A stretch of 64,000 bases of DNA from Cryptosporangium aurantiacum (GCF_900143005.1 NZ_FRCS01000007.1:310001-374000), one strand, 5' to 3'. Shown: positions 50,770 through 59,198, counted from the first letter of the stretch. Translations and numbers: made by a program. Notes: generated by a model not told the origin, from the sequence alone.

Positions 50770-51231
50770 TCAGCGAGTCCGGCCCTCGCGGACCATCTCG
50801 ACGGTCTTCGTGATCCGATCGGAACGAGTCGCCTCCCGCTTGGCGTCGGTGACCCACCGGACGTACTCCTTGCGGTGCGAGTAGGCCAGCGCGGCGAACG
50901 CCTTGTCGGCGGCGGGGTCGGCCGCGAGCGCCGCGGCCAGGTCCTCGGGCACCTCGACCGTGCGTTCGCCGGTCTCCGCCACGATGCGGACGTCGTACTG
51001 CGCGCCGATCTCGACACCGGCCTGCGCCCGGGAGGCTTTGGAGAGGCCGATCATGTTCTCGCCGCCCATCCGTGCCAGGCGTAGCGAGAGCGTCACCTCG
51101 TTGATCGTGACCTGCACGGGGAAGACCTTCTTCCCCTCACCGAGCGCGGCGACCTGCTCGTCGGTGAGGATGAACGCCCCGGCCGGCCCACGGGGCTCCA
51201 GGGTCGTGGTCAGCTGCAGTGTCTGTCCCAT
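50770..51231 (-). CDS. DUF1905 plus YdeI-type domain protein
   Basis: A 153-residue protein. The N-terminal 90 residues are a DUF1905 beta-barrel (LEPRGPAGAFILT at the start, then LRLARMGGENMIGLSKASR), and the C-terminal part is the YdeI/OmpD-associated helical tail (AFAALAYSHRKEYVRWV). Function unknown. It is convergent with the DUF6584-like gene, three bases away. Confidence 0.85.
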   Translation of the reverse strand: MGQTLQLTTTLEPRGPAGAFILTDEQVAALGEGKKVFPVQVTINEVTLSLRLARMGGENMIGLSKASRAQAGVEIGAQYDVRIVAETGERTVEVPEDLAAALAADPAADKAFAALAYSHRKEYVRWVTDAKREATRSDRITKTVEMVREGRTR

Positions 51232-51249
51232 GCGTGCACGGTATCGGGC

Positions 51250-51714
51250 TTACGTCGCGGTGAAGAGCACCGCGCGTCCGGAGGCAGCGGCGCGGTCGTA
51301 GAAGCCCCGAAGGTCGACGTAGTTCGTCCACGTGTACTCGAAGTCGTCGTCCTCACCCCGCAGCGCATCGGCGAACCGATCACGGAACCAGTCCTCGTCG
51401 AGCGGGCGCAGGGCCTCCGCGACGTCCCGCACCTCGGCGGCGGCCACGTACACGACGTAGAACTCCTCGTGCAGGTGGCGTCCGCCCAGCACCGCGTGGG
51501 ACAGCGGGTAGGCGCCGCCGTCGGGGTCCAGCGTTCCGTCGGTCAGGCAGCGGTGGATCGGGATCCACGCCTTGTCCGTGTCGACCTTCAGCTGGTCGTC
51601 GTCCCACGACTCTTCCAGCTCTTCGAGGATCTCCGCCACCGCGTCGTCGTCACCGTCGGCGGCGAGCAGCGACCGTTCCTGGTCCTCGGTGATCGCAAAA
51701 TGCACTCCCAACAT
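51250..51714 (-). CDS. DUF1877-family protein
   Basis: A 154-residue acidic protein matching DUF1877: MLGVHFAITEDQE, DKAWIPIHRCLTDG, AVLGGRHLHEEFYVVYV and DFEYTWTNYVDLRGFYDRAA. Function unknown; the family sometimes lies near toxin systems. It is alone on the minus strand between the DUF1905 gene and the ABC operon. Confidence 0.85.
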   Translation of the reverse strand: MLGVHFAITEDQERSLLAADGDDDAVAEILEELEESWDDDQLKVDTDKAWIPIHRCLTDGTLDPDGGAYPLSHAVLGGRHLHEEFYVVYVAAAEVRDVAEALRPLDEDWFRDRFADALRGEDDDFEYTWTNYVDLRGFYDRAAASGRAVLFTAT

Positions 51715-51745
51715 GGCGCCGATCGTAGGGGTAGGGCCTCGCGGG

Positions 51746-52606
51746 TCACCGCGCGGTGACGGCGAGATATCCGTCCTCCAGGCCGGGCTCGATCGAACCG
51801 GCGCGGGGGCTCGGCGCAGTGGGCGCCACGATCCGGTACCGCATGCCGTCCTCGTGCGGCAACGCGGACACGACCGTGCCCTCGGTCGGCGGCGGCCCGT
51901 CGGTGACGACCGACCAGACCTGACCCTCGGCGCAGCGGGTCAGCTCCTCGACCGTGCCGCGGAAGATGAGCCGGCCCTTGGCCAGCACCGCGACCTCCCG
52001 GCAGGTCTGCGCGATGTCGTCGACGATGTGCGTGCTCAGCAGCACCGTGCGTCGGCCGGCGAATTGCGACAGCAGCGTGCGGAAGCGGATCCGCTCCTCC
52101 GGGTCGAGGCCCGCGGTCGGCTCGTCGACGATCAACAGCTGCGGATCGGCGAGCAGCGCCTGAGCGATGCCGACCCGCTGCCGCATGCCCCCGGAGAAAC
52201 CCCGCAACCGGCGGTTGGCGTACGTGGTCAGGCCGACGACCTCGAGCAGCTCGCCGACGCGCCGGCGCCGCACCGACCCGTCGTCCATGCCCTTGAGCAG
52301 GGCGATGTAGTCGAGGAACTGGCGGGCCGTCAGATCGGGGTAGACGCCGAGGTCCTGCGGCAGGTACCCGAGGTGGCGTTGCAGGGCCGTCCGCCCCGCA
52401 CGCGTACCGACGTCGTGCGCGCCCACGAGCACCTGGCCTGCCGACGGCCGCACGATGCCCGCGAGGATCCGCATCAGCGTGGTCTTACCGGCGCCGTTGG
52501 CGCCGAGCAGACCGAACATGCCGGTGGGGACGGTGAGGTCGAGGCCGTCGAGCGCGGTCACCCCGCCGCGGTAGGTCTTCATCAGGCCGGAGATTTCGAT
52601 CCGCAT
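51746..52606 (-). CDS. ABC exporter ATP-binding protein
   Basis: A 286-residue ATPase of the drug/antibiotic exporter class. Walker A is GANGAGKTT, signature FSGGMRQRVGIAQALL, Walker B LLIVDEPTAGLDPE, with H-loop STHIVDDI. A C-terminal extension of about 75 residues follows. It is the last gene of the ECF sigma/anti-sigma/permease operon and powers the membrane subunits upstream; the 24-base gap to the permease fits one transcript. Confidence 0.93.
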   Translation of the reverse strand: MRIEISGLMKTYRGGVTALDGLDLTVPTGMFGLLGANGAGKTTLMRILAGIVRPSAGQVLVGAHDVGTRAGRTALQRHLGYLPQDLGVYPDLTARQFLDYIALLKGMDDGSVRRRRVGELLEVVGLTTYANRRLRGFSGGMRQRVGIAQALLADPQLLIVDEPTAGLDPEERIRFRTLLSQFAGRRTVLLSTHIVDDIAQTCREVAVLAKGRLIFRGTVEELTRCAEGQVWSVVTDGPPPTEGTVVSALPHEDGMRYRIVAPTAPSPRAGSIEPGLEDGYLAVTAR

Positions 52607-52630
52607 TCGGGTTCCCTTCGTCTGGGTGGC

Positions 52631-53437
52631 TCATCGGGCGCGGCGGACGCGGAGCGCGTGGCCACCCGCGAGGACGGCGGCCGCCAGCGCCAGCAGCACG
52701 CCGATGGACAGCCACGCGACCGACGGCGTCGGATTCGGCCGGAGGAAGTTCAACGTCGCGCCGGTCACCGGACCGGCCAGGGACTGCTGGCCGTCGATGC
52801 CGTGAAAGTCCAGCAGCGCGACGAGCGGATAGCCGCCGAGCGGGTAGACGAGGGTCTGCGCGAGCGTGGGCATGAGCTCCGGCCCGACCAGGTTGCCCCA
52901 GAGCCAGTAGCCGACGAACAGCACACGGAACAGCGGAGCCGGCATCACGACCGGCAACGCCAGCGCGAAAGCGGCCACGAACAGCAGGCCCGGCACGAAG
53001 ACCACGCCGCTGGCGACCAGCGCCCAACCGAACGCTTCAGGTGCGCTGGTGTGCACTGCGTACGCGGCGGTGAATCCGAAGTACACCACCAGGATCGGTA
53101 TCGCGGTGGCGGCGGCCGTCCCTAGGTACTTCCCGAGCAGGCGGGCGCCCGGCCGGGCCGGCGTGGCGTCCAGGATCGGCGCCACCCGCAGGCGGTCGTC
53201 GCGAATGAGCCGGTCGGCGAGCAGACAGCCGAACCCGATCGTCAGCAGGGCGTGGAGCTGGACCGCGAGGCCCAGCACCGCGGTCCGCGCGTCGGCAGGC
53301 GCTTCGTCCGGGTCGAACAGGTCGCGCAGCAGACTGCCCCCGATCAGCAGGAACAGCACGACGCTCAGCGCGGGCACGATCCACACCGAGCGTTTTCGGA
53401 CCTGCATACGGAACTCGTAGCGCAGGCTGGCGATCAT
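52631..53437 (-). CDS. ABC-2-type membrane subunit
   Basis: A 268-residue protein with about six helices. MIASLRYEFRMQVRKRSVWI is the typical start of ABC-2 permeases, and a DDRLRVAPILDATPARPG stretch after helix 2 corresponds to the RDPAxELxxATP motif of the neighbouring proteins. AGGAGGA precedes ATG 53437, which overlaps the previous stop (ATGA). It is probably a heterodimer partner of the 231-residue protein. Confidence 0.85.
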   Translation of the reverse strand: MIASLRYEFRMQVRKRSVWIVPALSVVLFLLIGGSLLRDLFDPDEAPADARTAVLGLAVQLHALLTIGFGCLLADRLIRDDRLRVAPILDATPARPGARLLGKYLGTAAATAIPILVVYFGFTAAYAVHTSAPEAFGWALVASGVVFVPGLLFVAAFALALPVVMPAPLFRVLFVGYWLWGNLVGPELMPTLAQTLVYPLGGYPLVALLDFHGIDGQQSLAGPVTGATLNFLRPNPTPSVAWLSIGVLLALAAAVLAGGHALRVRRAR

Positions 53438-54129
53438 TCGTCCTCCTCGCCGATCAGGCGTTCCGAGCGGGTCAACACAAGCAGGGCGAGCGCGGTGAGC
53501 GTGGCGCCCACGCCGATCAGCACGAGCCGGTTCGCGATCCAGTCGTCCGGCCGTGCGCCCCGCGTCGTCGCGAACAGGTAGAGCAGGCGGCCCGGCAGGT
53601 GCTCCTGCGCGGCCTCGCCGAAGAACTGCTGGAGCGCCCACACCGTCGTGACCAGCGCGCCTGCCGCCGCCGGGCTGCGGAACACGGCGCCGGCGGCGAG
53701 GGCGGCGCCGCTCAGCCCGAGCGTCGGGGCGAGCCAGGTGAGCTGCCCGACGAACGCCCCGTGGTTGGCCGGCCACCGGCCCCACCAGCCGGTCGCGATG
53801 AGTACCGACGCCATCGTCGTGGCGACGGCCGCGGCCCACCCGAGCGTGACGGCCATGCGCCGCAGCACCGTGAAGCGGTACGGCGTCGGCGTCGTGAGCT
53901 GCAGTTCCACGGCCGGGTCGCGGCCGACGAGCGAGGCGCAGGTGACGCCGGCCGCGAGCGGGATCGCCATTTCCAGGGCACCGAGCAGGACGCGGGCCGT
54001 GCTCGCCTCACCGGACAGCGGGTTCGCCAGCGCGGCGGCGAGGCTCAGTGCGACGGCGATCGGCGGGCCGAGCAGCGCCGTCACGCCTGCCCGGCGTGTC
54101 TCGTAGCGCCAGAGGGTCAGTGGTCTCAC
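53434..54129 (-). CDS. ABC-2-type membrane subunit
   Basis: A 231-residue protein with six predicted helices. After helix 2 it has GRDPAVELQLTTPTPYRF, close to GRDPAAELIAATPGSG in the anti-sigma protein upstream. Its start and stop overlap both neighbours by four bases, so it is translationally coupled between the anti-sigma and the second permease. Confidence 0.83.
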   Translation of the reverse strand: MRPLTLWRYETRRAGVTALLGPPIAVALSLAAALANPLSGEASTARVLLGALEMAIPLAAGVTCASLVGRDPAVELQLTTPTPYRFTVLRRMAVTLGWAAAVATTMASVLIATGWWGRWPANHGAFVGQLTWLAPTLGLSGAALAAGAVFRSPAAAGALVTTVWALQQFFGEAAQEHLPGRLLYLFATTRGARPDDWIANRLVLIGVGATLTALALLVLTRSERLIGEEDE

Positions 54130-55067
54130 AGGGGATGGGTAGCGCGCCAGCCGTTGCGAGGTTCATCAAAACGTCCGGCCAGCAGAAGCGCGATGAGCGC
54201 GACGGCGGCGCTGACCGCCAGCACAGGCGCGTTCGTCGACCAGACCGTCACGATGACCCGCGCCGGGAGAGCGTCGGGGGACAGCAGCACGTCGCCCGCC
54301 AGCACGCGCACGGCCCACAGCCCGACGGCGGCGCTGAGCGCGACGTCCGACCCGAACCGGACCGCGATCAGCAGGCTCAGCGAGGACAGCAGCGCCATCG
54401 GCCCGAGCCACGCGCCGACGAGCGTGTTGAGGCTCGCGGTGTCGGCCACGTCCGCGGCGGCCAGTGCGACGGAGGCGACGACCGCGATCGCCAGGTCGTA
54501 ACCGAACACCAACGCGAGCCGGACGAGGAGCAGCAGCCCGGATCCCGGGGTGGCGGCGATCAGCTCGGCGGCCGGGTCACGTCCGGAGCGGTACGTGCCA
54601 GCCACACCCGCGGCGGCGACGATGGGGGCGATCAGGGCGAGGACCAGCTCTGCGGTGCCACCGGCGGTGGTGCGCTCGGCGTCGCGGCCGGTCGTGGCCT
54701 GGACCAGGACGATCACCACGCCGAGCGCGATCACCAGCGCCGACGCGATCGGCACGGCCGGCCGGATGAGGCGCGCCTCGGCCACCATCAGCGCGGCGAG
54801 GTGCCGCAGACGTCTCGCGGCCTGTCCCTCGGGCGGTGGATCCGGGCTCTCGACGGCGCTCCGAGTCAGCACCGCGCGCACGAGCCGCTCCGGGTCGGGT
54901 GCGGTGGTGCCCGCGGTAGCGGTGCCCGGCCGCAGAGCGTCCGCAATGTTTTTCCAGGCGGCGAGGTCTGCGCGACAGCGCGGGCAGTCCGCGAGGTGCA
55001 CCCGGACGCGGTCGCGGTCCGCGCCGCGCAACGTGCCGGCGGCGTAGGCGGCCAGCCATTCTTTCAT
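54126..55067 (-). CDS. Zinc-finger anti-sigma factor fused to permease-like membrane domain
   Basis: A 313-residue protein. Residues about 1-45 are a zf-HC2 anti-sigma zinc finger (VHLADCPRCRADLAAW, the His-x3-Cys-x2-Cys motif). A linker follows, then six helices (about 95-305) with GRDPAAELIAATPGSG in the same place as in the adjacent permeases. Thus the membrane part appears homologous to an ABC-2 subunit. It would hold the sigma factor at the membrane and release it on a signal sensed by the transporter-like domain (inferred). It overlaps the sigma gene by ATGA. Confidence 0.85.
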   Translation of the reverse strand: MKEWLAAYAAGTLRGADRDRVRVHLADCPRCRADLAAWKNIADALRPGTATAGTTAPDPERLVRAVLTRSAVESPDPPPEGQAARRLRHLAALMVAEARLIRPAVPIASALVIALGVVIVLVQATTGRDAERTTAGGTAELVLALIAPIVAAAGVAGTYRSGRDPAAELIAATPGSGLLLLVRLALVFGYDLAIAVVASVALAAADVADTASLNTLVGAWLGPMALLSSLSLLIAVRFGSDVALSAAVGLWAVRVLAGDVLLSPDALPARVIVTVWSTNAPVLAVSAAVALIALLLAGRFDEPRNGWRATHPL

Positions 55068-55612
55068 TCGGGCACCTCCTGGGCGGCGAGCGCCGCGGCG
55101 ACGGCGGCCCGCGCGTGATACAAGCGGCTCTTGACCGTGCCGACGGGGATCGCGAGCACGTCGGCGACGTCGGCGAGCGGCAGACCGGCGACGAAGACCA
55201 GCGCGATCACGTCACGGTGGTGGGCGGGCAGCCGATCGATGGCCGCGGCCACCGGAGTACCACCGGCCGCCGCGATCGCCAGCTCCTCCGGACCGGCGCT
55301 GTGATCGGCCCGGTCGGGCAGTTCCGTGCGGGCGGGCTCGGGTGCGGACCGGCCGCGCAGCCGGTTGTGCGCCTGGCGCCGGGCGATCCCGAACAACCAC
55401 GTCGTGACCTTCGCGCGCCCCTCGAAGGCACCGGCCGACCGCCAGACCGCGAGCATCGTGTCCTGAAGAATCTCCTCGGCGGTCATCCGGTCGCCGGCGA
55501 GCCGCTGCAGGTAGCCGACCAGCGCACCGGAGTGCCGCTCGTAGAGCCGGGCCAGAGCGGTCGCGTCACCGGCGGCGACCGACCGCAGTAAGTCGTCGTC
55601 GCTACCCGCCAT
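55064..55612 (-). CDS. ECF RNA polymerase sigma factor
   Basis: A 182-residue sigma-70 family factor of ECF type. Region 2 includes AEEILQDTMLAVWRSAGAFEG; region 4 is LPLADVADVLAIPVGTVKSRL with its helix-turn-helix. It directs transcription of its own operon, probably from the GAACC/CTACTC promoter just upstream. Its activity is likely held by the coupled zinc-finger membrane protein. It is the first gene of the five-gene operon. Confidence 0.94.
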   Translation of the reverse strand: MAGSDDDLLRSVAAGDATALARLYERHSGALVGYLQRLAGDRMTAEEILQDTMLAVWRSAGAFEGRAKVTTWLFGIARRQAHNRLRGRSAPEPARTELPDRADHSAGPEELAIAAAGGTPVAAAIDRLPAHHRDVIALVFVAGLPLADVADVLAIPVGTVKSRLYHARAAVAAALAAQEVPE

Positions 55613-55635
55613 CCGCCCACCCCCTCTAAGTGAGT

Positions 55636-55662
55636 GAGTAGCGCCGCGGGCGCGAACGGTTC
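55636..55662 (-). promoter_or_regulatory. Candidate ECF-type promoter of the sigma operon
   Basis: On the minus strand GAACC (55662-55658) and CTACTC (55641-55636) are 16 bases apart, the spacing common to ECF promoters with a GAAC-type -35 box. It lies 24 bases before the sigma start and overlaps the NTF2 stop codon. Confidence 0.5.
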
Positions 55663-56125
55663 AGTCGTCGCTCTCGGCTCCGCGCGCGATGCGCGAGAAC
55701 AGCTCCCACGGGATCGGCCGCACCAGCGGGTCGGCGTGCCGGTGCACGAGCTGCCACCGGTCGCCGGCCCGGCGGAAGACCAGCGTGACCCGCAGCGACC
55801 AGTCCTGATCGGGTGTACCGCCGACCTCGCCGTGCTGACGCTCCACCGCGACCAGGACGGCCAGCGCACCGGAGACATAGGACTCCACGACGTCCAGCCG
55901 GGCCTCACCGGAGGCGAAGAACCGAGAGGTCTCGGCCAGGCTCTCCTCGGTGTACTCGAACCCGCGCGTCGTCTCGCCGCCGTAGGGCGGCATGAGCGTG
56001 TAGTCGGCCGGGTGGTCGAAGAGCGTCAGGTAGTGGCGAATGTCGCCGCGGATGTAGGCGTCGGCCGCCTCGTCCATCGTCCGGATCAGCTCGGCGAGCT
56101 GCTCCTCGGTGATCGCGTCGGTCAC
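55661..56125 (-). CDS. SnoaL/NTF2-like protein
   Basis: A 154-residue NTF2-fold protein: ELIRTMDEAADAYIRGDIRHYLTLF at the start, VESYVSGALAVLVAV, then LRVTLVFRRAGDRWQLVHRHADPL. It is of the DUF4440/ketosteroid-isomerase-like kind, probably a ligand-binding or small-molecule isomerase protein. It lies 48 bases upstream of the sigma gene on the same strand and could be co-transcribed. Function unknown. Confidence 0.85.
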   Translation of the reverse strand: MTDAITEEQLAELIRTMDEAADAYIRGDIRHYLTLFDHPADYTLMPPYGGETTRGFEYTEESLAETSRFFASGEARLDVVESYVSGALAVLVAVERQHGEVGGTPDQDWSLRVTLVFRRAGDRWQLVHRHADPLVRPIPWELFSRIARGAESDD

Positions 56126-56256
56126 GTGCTCATGATGCTCCAGCGGCGGGCGGCGGGGGAGCCCTCAACCCGGCTGCCTCACCCGATCGGGTGGTCGGCG
56201 GGGGACGGTCGGCCGGGGTTGACCCTCTCCCCGTGTGAGGGTTCAGGGTTCGGCTG

Positions 56257-57240
56257 ATGATCCTCAACGGTGTGGCGTATCCCGGCGGGCAGCACTGCGA
56301 GACCACCGCGCTCGGCGCGCTGCTACGCCACGAGAAAATCACCCTGTCCGAACCCATGCTGTTCGGTCTCGGTGAAGGTTTGGGTTTTGTCTATTGGGAC
56401 GCCAAGCGCATGGACTTTCCGTTCCTCGGCGGGCGTACCAAGCCGACCAGCATCGTCCGGACCCTCGCCGACCGGCTCGGCCTGACGTTACGCATCGAGG
56501 AGACCGGTTCTCCGCGTAAGGCCTGGCGCACGGTGGCCACCGCACTCGACGCGGGGCGGCCGGTCGGCCTGCAACTGGACTCGTACCATTTGGACTATTT
56601 TACGACGAAGGTTCACTTCGCCGGTCACGTCGTCGCGCTCTACGGGTACGACGACACCCGCGCCTACCTGATCGACACCGCCCAGCAAGGCGGCACCGTC
56701 TCGACCACGCTCGACAGCCTGGCGCGGGCCCGTAGCCAACGCGGGCCGATGGCCGCCCGCCATCTCTCGTTCACGATCTCCGGCCCCGCCTCCCGGCCCG
56801 ACCTCGGCGACGCCATCCGGGCCGCCGTCCGCAGCAACGCCCACGCGTTCCTCAACCCGCCGATCGCCAACCTCGGCCACCGCGGCATCAGCAAGGCGGC
56901 CCGGGAGGTGCCGAGGTGGCTCGCTCGCTCCTCCGACCCCGCCCGCGACCTTCCGCGCGCCGCCATGCTGATGGAACGTGGCGGCACCGGCGGTTCGCTG
57001 TTTCGCGTCCTGTATCGCGATTTCCTCGCCGAGAGCGCCGCCCTTGTTCACGACCTCCAGCGTGGCGCCGAGAGGTACGCCGAGATCGTGCCGCTCTGGT
57101 CCGAGGTCGCGCGGCTGATCGCGGCCGCCGGAGAATCCGGCGAGGCCGGGCACCTGACCCAGGCCTCGGGTTTGCTCACGGAACTCGCGGAGAAGGAACG
57201 CCGGGCAATGCAGACGCTGGCCGACATCTGCGCCGTGTGA
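56257..57240 (+). CDS. BtrH-N-domain / DUF4872 protein, cysteine acyltransferase-like
   Basis: A 327-residue protein. Residues about 1-150 resemble the N-terminal domain of BtrH, which transfers an acyl side chain in butirosin synthesis: Cys14 in GGQHCETTALGALL, His124 in HFAGHVVALYGYDD and an Asp in AYLIDTAQ. Residues about 185-325 are the helical DUF4872 domain. It may transfer an acyl group from a carrier protein or act as a cysteine peptidase; no partner carrier gene is visible. The ATG lacks a clear ribosome site. Confidence 0.8.
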   Translation: MILNGVAYPGGQHCETTALGALLRHEKITLSEPMLFGLGEGLGFVYWDAKRMDFPFLGGRTKPTSIVRTLADRLGLTLRIEETGSPRKAWRTVATALDAGRPVGLQLDSYHLDYFTTKVHFAGHVVALYGYDDTRAYLIDTAQQGGTVSTTLDSLARARSQRGPMAARHLSFTISGPASRPDLGDAIRAAVRSNAHAFLNPPIANLGHRGISKAAREVPRWLARSSDPARDLPRAAMLMERGGTGGSLFRVLYRDFLAESAALVHDLQRGAERYAEIVPLWSEVARLIAAAGESGEAGHLTQASGLLTELAEKERRAMQTLADICAV

Positions 57241-57533
57241 CCGGCGACGCAGGCGCCCTCGGCGGGCTCGCCATCATCGCTTTCCGCTGTGTCAACGAGA
57301 TCGAGAAAGTGCTGGTTCGCGCTGATGCGGCGCGGCGGCCGGAGGCGGAGTGCCCGGTCGAGGTCGCGCTCGTGGCGATCACTGGTCCTGCGGGATCTCG
57401 GGTCCGAAGCGCGGGCTTCCCGCATCGGACGCTGTACCGGCTCACCGCTTCGGGTCGTGCTCTCGAGCCGCTCCTGGTCGAGCTGTACCGGACGGGGGCT
57501 GCCCTGCTCGACCAGGCCGGCGTTCCCTCCTGA
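57237..57533 (+). CDS. Small ORF, possible winged-helix C-terminal fragment
   Basis: A 98-codon frame starting at a GTG that overlaps the BtrH-like stop (GTGTGA). The C-terminal half, YRLTASGRALEPLLVELYRTG, looks like the end of an HxlR/MarR-like winged helix, but no recognition helix is visible. It overlaps the convergent small membrane gene by 92 bases. It may be a real coupled gene or a remnant. Confidence 0.35.
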   Translation: MTGDAGALGGLAIIAFRCVNEIEKVLVRADAARRPEAECPVEVALVAITGPAGSRVRSAGFPHRTLYRLTASGRALEPLLVELYRTGAALLDQAGVPS

Positions 57534-57744
57534 CCCGGGCGCCGCGTGCTCGCGGCGCTGACGCTCCGACCGCGGCGCCGATGGCAGCGCCCATGACCAG
57601 CAGCGGAATGCCCATGTACACCAACGGGTCGGCGATCTCGTAGAAGGAACCCTGCAGCGCGCTCGGTAGCAGAATCAGCAGACTGACCAGCGCGGCGCCG
57701 ACCGCCAGCCCGATCGCGGCGCCCCGCCCCGGCCGTCTCCTCAT
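57442..57744 (-). CDS. Small two-helix membrane protein
   Basis: A 100-residue frame with two hydrophobic helices (GAAIGLAVGAALVSLLILL and LVYMGIPLLVMGAAIGAAV) and a basic tail. GAGG precedes ATG 57744. I recognise no family. The tail region overlaps the plus-strand small ORF, so one of the two ends may be wrong. Confidence 0.5.
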   Translation of the reverse strand: MRRRPGRGAAIGLAVGAALVSLLILLPSALQGSFYEIADPLVYMGIPLLVMGAAIGAAVGASAPRARGARVRRERRPGRAGQPPSGTARPGAAREHDPKR

Positions 57745-57756
57745 GCCGAGATCCTC

Positions 57757-57930
57757 GTGGGGGCGCCGGAGTTGCGCAACCCGCCCGTCGAGTGGTGGGA
57801 CCTGTTGCTTCAGGTGTCCCGAGCGCTGTGGCTCACCGAGACGACGGCCTGGTTGCACTGGCGTCGGCAGGAGACCATCCACGGAATCGTCCGGGCCGAG
57901 TTGCGGCTGCTGCCGGTAACGCTCCGGTAG
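57757..57930 (+). CDS. Short ORF of unknown origin, possibly a fragment
   Basis: A 57-codon frame with a protein-like composition (VEWWDLLLQVSRALWL, TETTAWLHWRRQETIHG), starting 12 bases from the divergent small membrane gene. There is no ribosome site and no family match. It could be a remnant of a longer gene; the rest of the gap to 58001 shows nothing. Confidence 0.25.
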   Translation: MGAPELRNPPVEWWDLLLQVSRALWLTETTAWLHWRRQETIHGIVRAELRLLPVTLR

Positions 57931-58000
57931 TGGGCGTGGCCACGATCCTCGAGAAGCCGGATCACGGGGACTCGAGCTTTTCCCGGAGCGCTTCGACCCG

Positions 58001-58699
58001 TCAGGCCAGTTTGAGCAACAACTCGGAGAGCTCGAACGGCATCGTGACCATGCAGTCGTGGCCGGTCGGCAGTTCCCAGACCGTTTCTGCCGGAGATACG
58101 GGCCGCCGTTCCGGGGCGCCGACCGTGCAATGGATGTGCGTCCGCGAAATCGCGCTCGCGGAGGGATTGTCGAGCCGGACAGCTTGCTGGAAGCAGCGCA
58201 CCGGTTCGTCGGACAGGATCGTGCGGAGCCAGGCGACGTCCGCCGGATCGGTGACGCCGAACAATCCTGCGGGTGGAGGGAGTTCCGGCAGCGGCGGGAT
58301 GCGCCACCAGGCCTCGGACTGCGCGGCCTGGTCGATCAAATGCTGGGTGAACGGCAGGACGTCGATGACGCTTTCGCCGTCGTTCGGGACCATGGCGTCG
58401 ACATAAACCAGGTGTGCGATCCGGTCGGGAACCAAATTCGCCACCGCGGAGATGACCATTCCGGCATAGCTGTGTCCCACCAGCACGACCTCGGTCAGGT
58501 CCTGCTCCAGGAGCACACGGATGACGTCGTCGATGTGGGTGTCGAGCCCCACGTCAGGGCCGAGCAGGTGGGACCGGTCGCCGTGGCCGGTCAGCGACGG
58601 CGCGAGGGCCCGGTGGCCGGCTCCTGCCAGCAGCGGGATCACACGGTCCCAGCTCGCGGCACTGTGCCAGGCGCCGTGTACCAGTAAATATGTGGACAT
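58001..58699 (-). CDS. Alpha/beta hydrolase of the esterase (methyl-esterase-like) type
   Basis: A 232-residue hydrolase starting STYLLVHGAWHSAASW, with nucleophile elbow GHSYAGM (Ser near 79), and the catalytic His in LPTGHDCMVT near the end. The short chain and HGAWH/GHSYAG motifs resemble plant-type methyl esterases and their bacterial relatives (EstC-like). The substrate is unknown. It is divergent from an HxlR-type regulator that likely controls it. Confidence 0.88.
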   Translation of the reverse strand: MSTYLLVHGAWHSAASWDRVIPLLAGAGHRALAPSLTGHGDRSHLLGPDVGLDTHIDDVIRVLLEQDLTEVVLVGHSYAGMVISAVANLVPDRIAHLVYVDAMVPNDGESVIDVLPFTQHLIDQAAQSEAWWRIPPLPELPPPAGLFGVTDPADVAWLRTILSDEPVRCFQQAVRLDNPSASAISRTHIHCTVGAPERRPVSPAETVWELPTGHDCMVTMPFELSELLLKLA

Positions 58700-58727
58700 A
58701 ATTGTTCCTTTGCGTCACGGCGAATGG

Positions 58728-58764
58728 TGGTTCTCTTCGGTAATTCGGTACTGTTCGAGAACCA
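58728..58764. promoter_or_regulatory. Inverted repeat between hydrolase and HxlR genes
   Basis: TGGTTCTC (58728-58735) and GAGAACCA (58757-58764) are perfect arms 21 bases apart in the 139-base divergent region; a candidate operator for the HxlR protein. Confidence 0.45.
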
Positions 58765-58838
58765 AGACCCATGATTCGCGGCCGCCTTGCGTCGCGCAAT
58801 CAGGCACATTCGGGTGCCGCGGTTCCCCGGAGGTAACC

Positions 58839-59198
58839 ATGAGCGCTGCCGACCGACCACGCGCCGGATGCCGGCCACTCATCGACGACAAGTGGTCACT
58901 CGTGGTCATCTCGTTCCTCGGCTCGGGGCCCCGCCGCTTCACCGAATTGCGGCGAGGAATCGACGGAATCAGTCAACGCATGCTCACGGTCACACTCCGC
59001 AGCCTGGAACGGGACGGCATTCTCGTCCGGACAATCCACAATGTGATGCCGCCCAACATCAGCTACGGGCTCACGCCGCTGGGCGTCTCTTTCCTTGAGT
59101 CGGTCACGCCCATGCTGGAATGGAGTCAGGCGAACCTGAAGCACGTCGAAGCCGCCCGCGTCGCATACGACGCCCAGAAAGTCCTCGAGGGGCGGTAG
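58839..59198 (+). CDS. HxlR-family transcriptional regulator
   Basis: A 119-residue winged-helix regulator: CRPLIDDKWSLVVISFLGSG, RFTELRRGIDGISQRMLTVTLRSLE and YGLTPLGVSF. The N-terminal Cys often senses electrophiles or redox change in this family. ATG 58839 has a strong CCGGAGG five bases upstream. It is divergent from the esterase-like gene. Confidence 0.92.
   Translation: MSAADRPRAGCRPLIDDKWSLVVISFLGSGPRRFTELRRGIDGISQRMLTVTLRSLERDGILVRTIHNVMPPNISYGLTPLGVSFLESVTPMLEWSQANLKHVEAARVAYDAQKVLEGR

Noticed and set aside
51250-51714. DUF1877 gene as an antitoxin of a local toxin
   Set aside because: Neighbours are ordinary and no toxin candidate lies within several kilobases.
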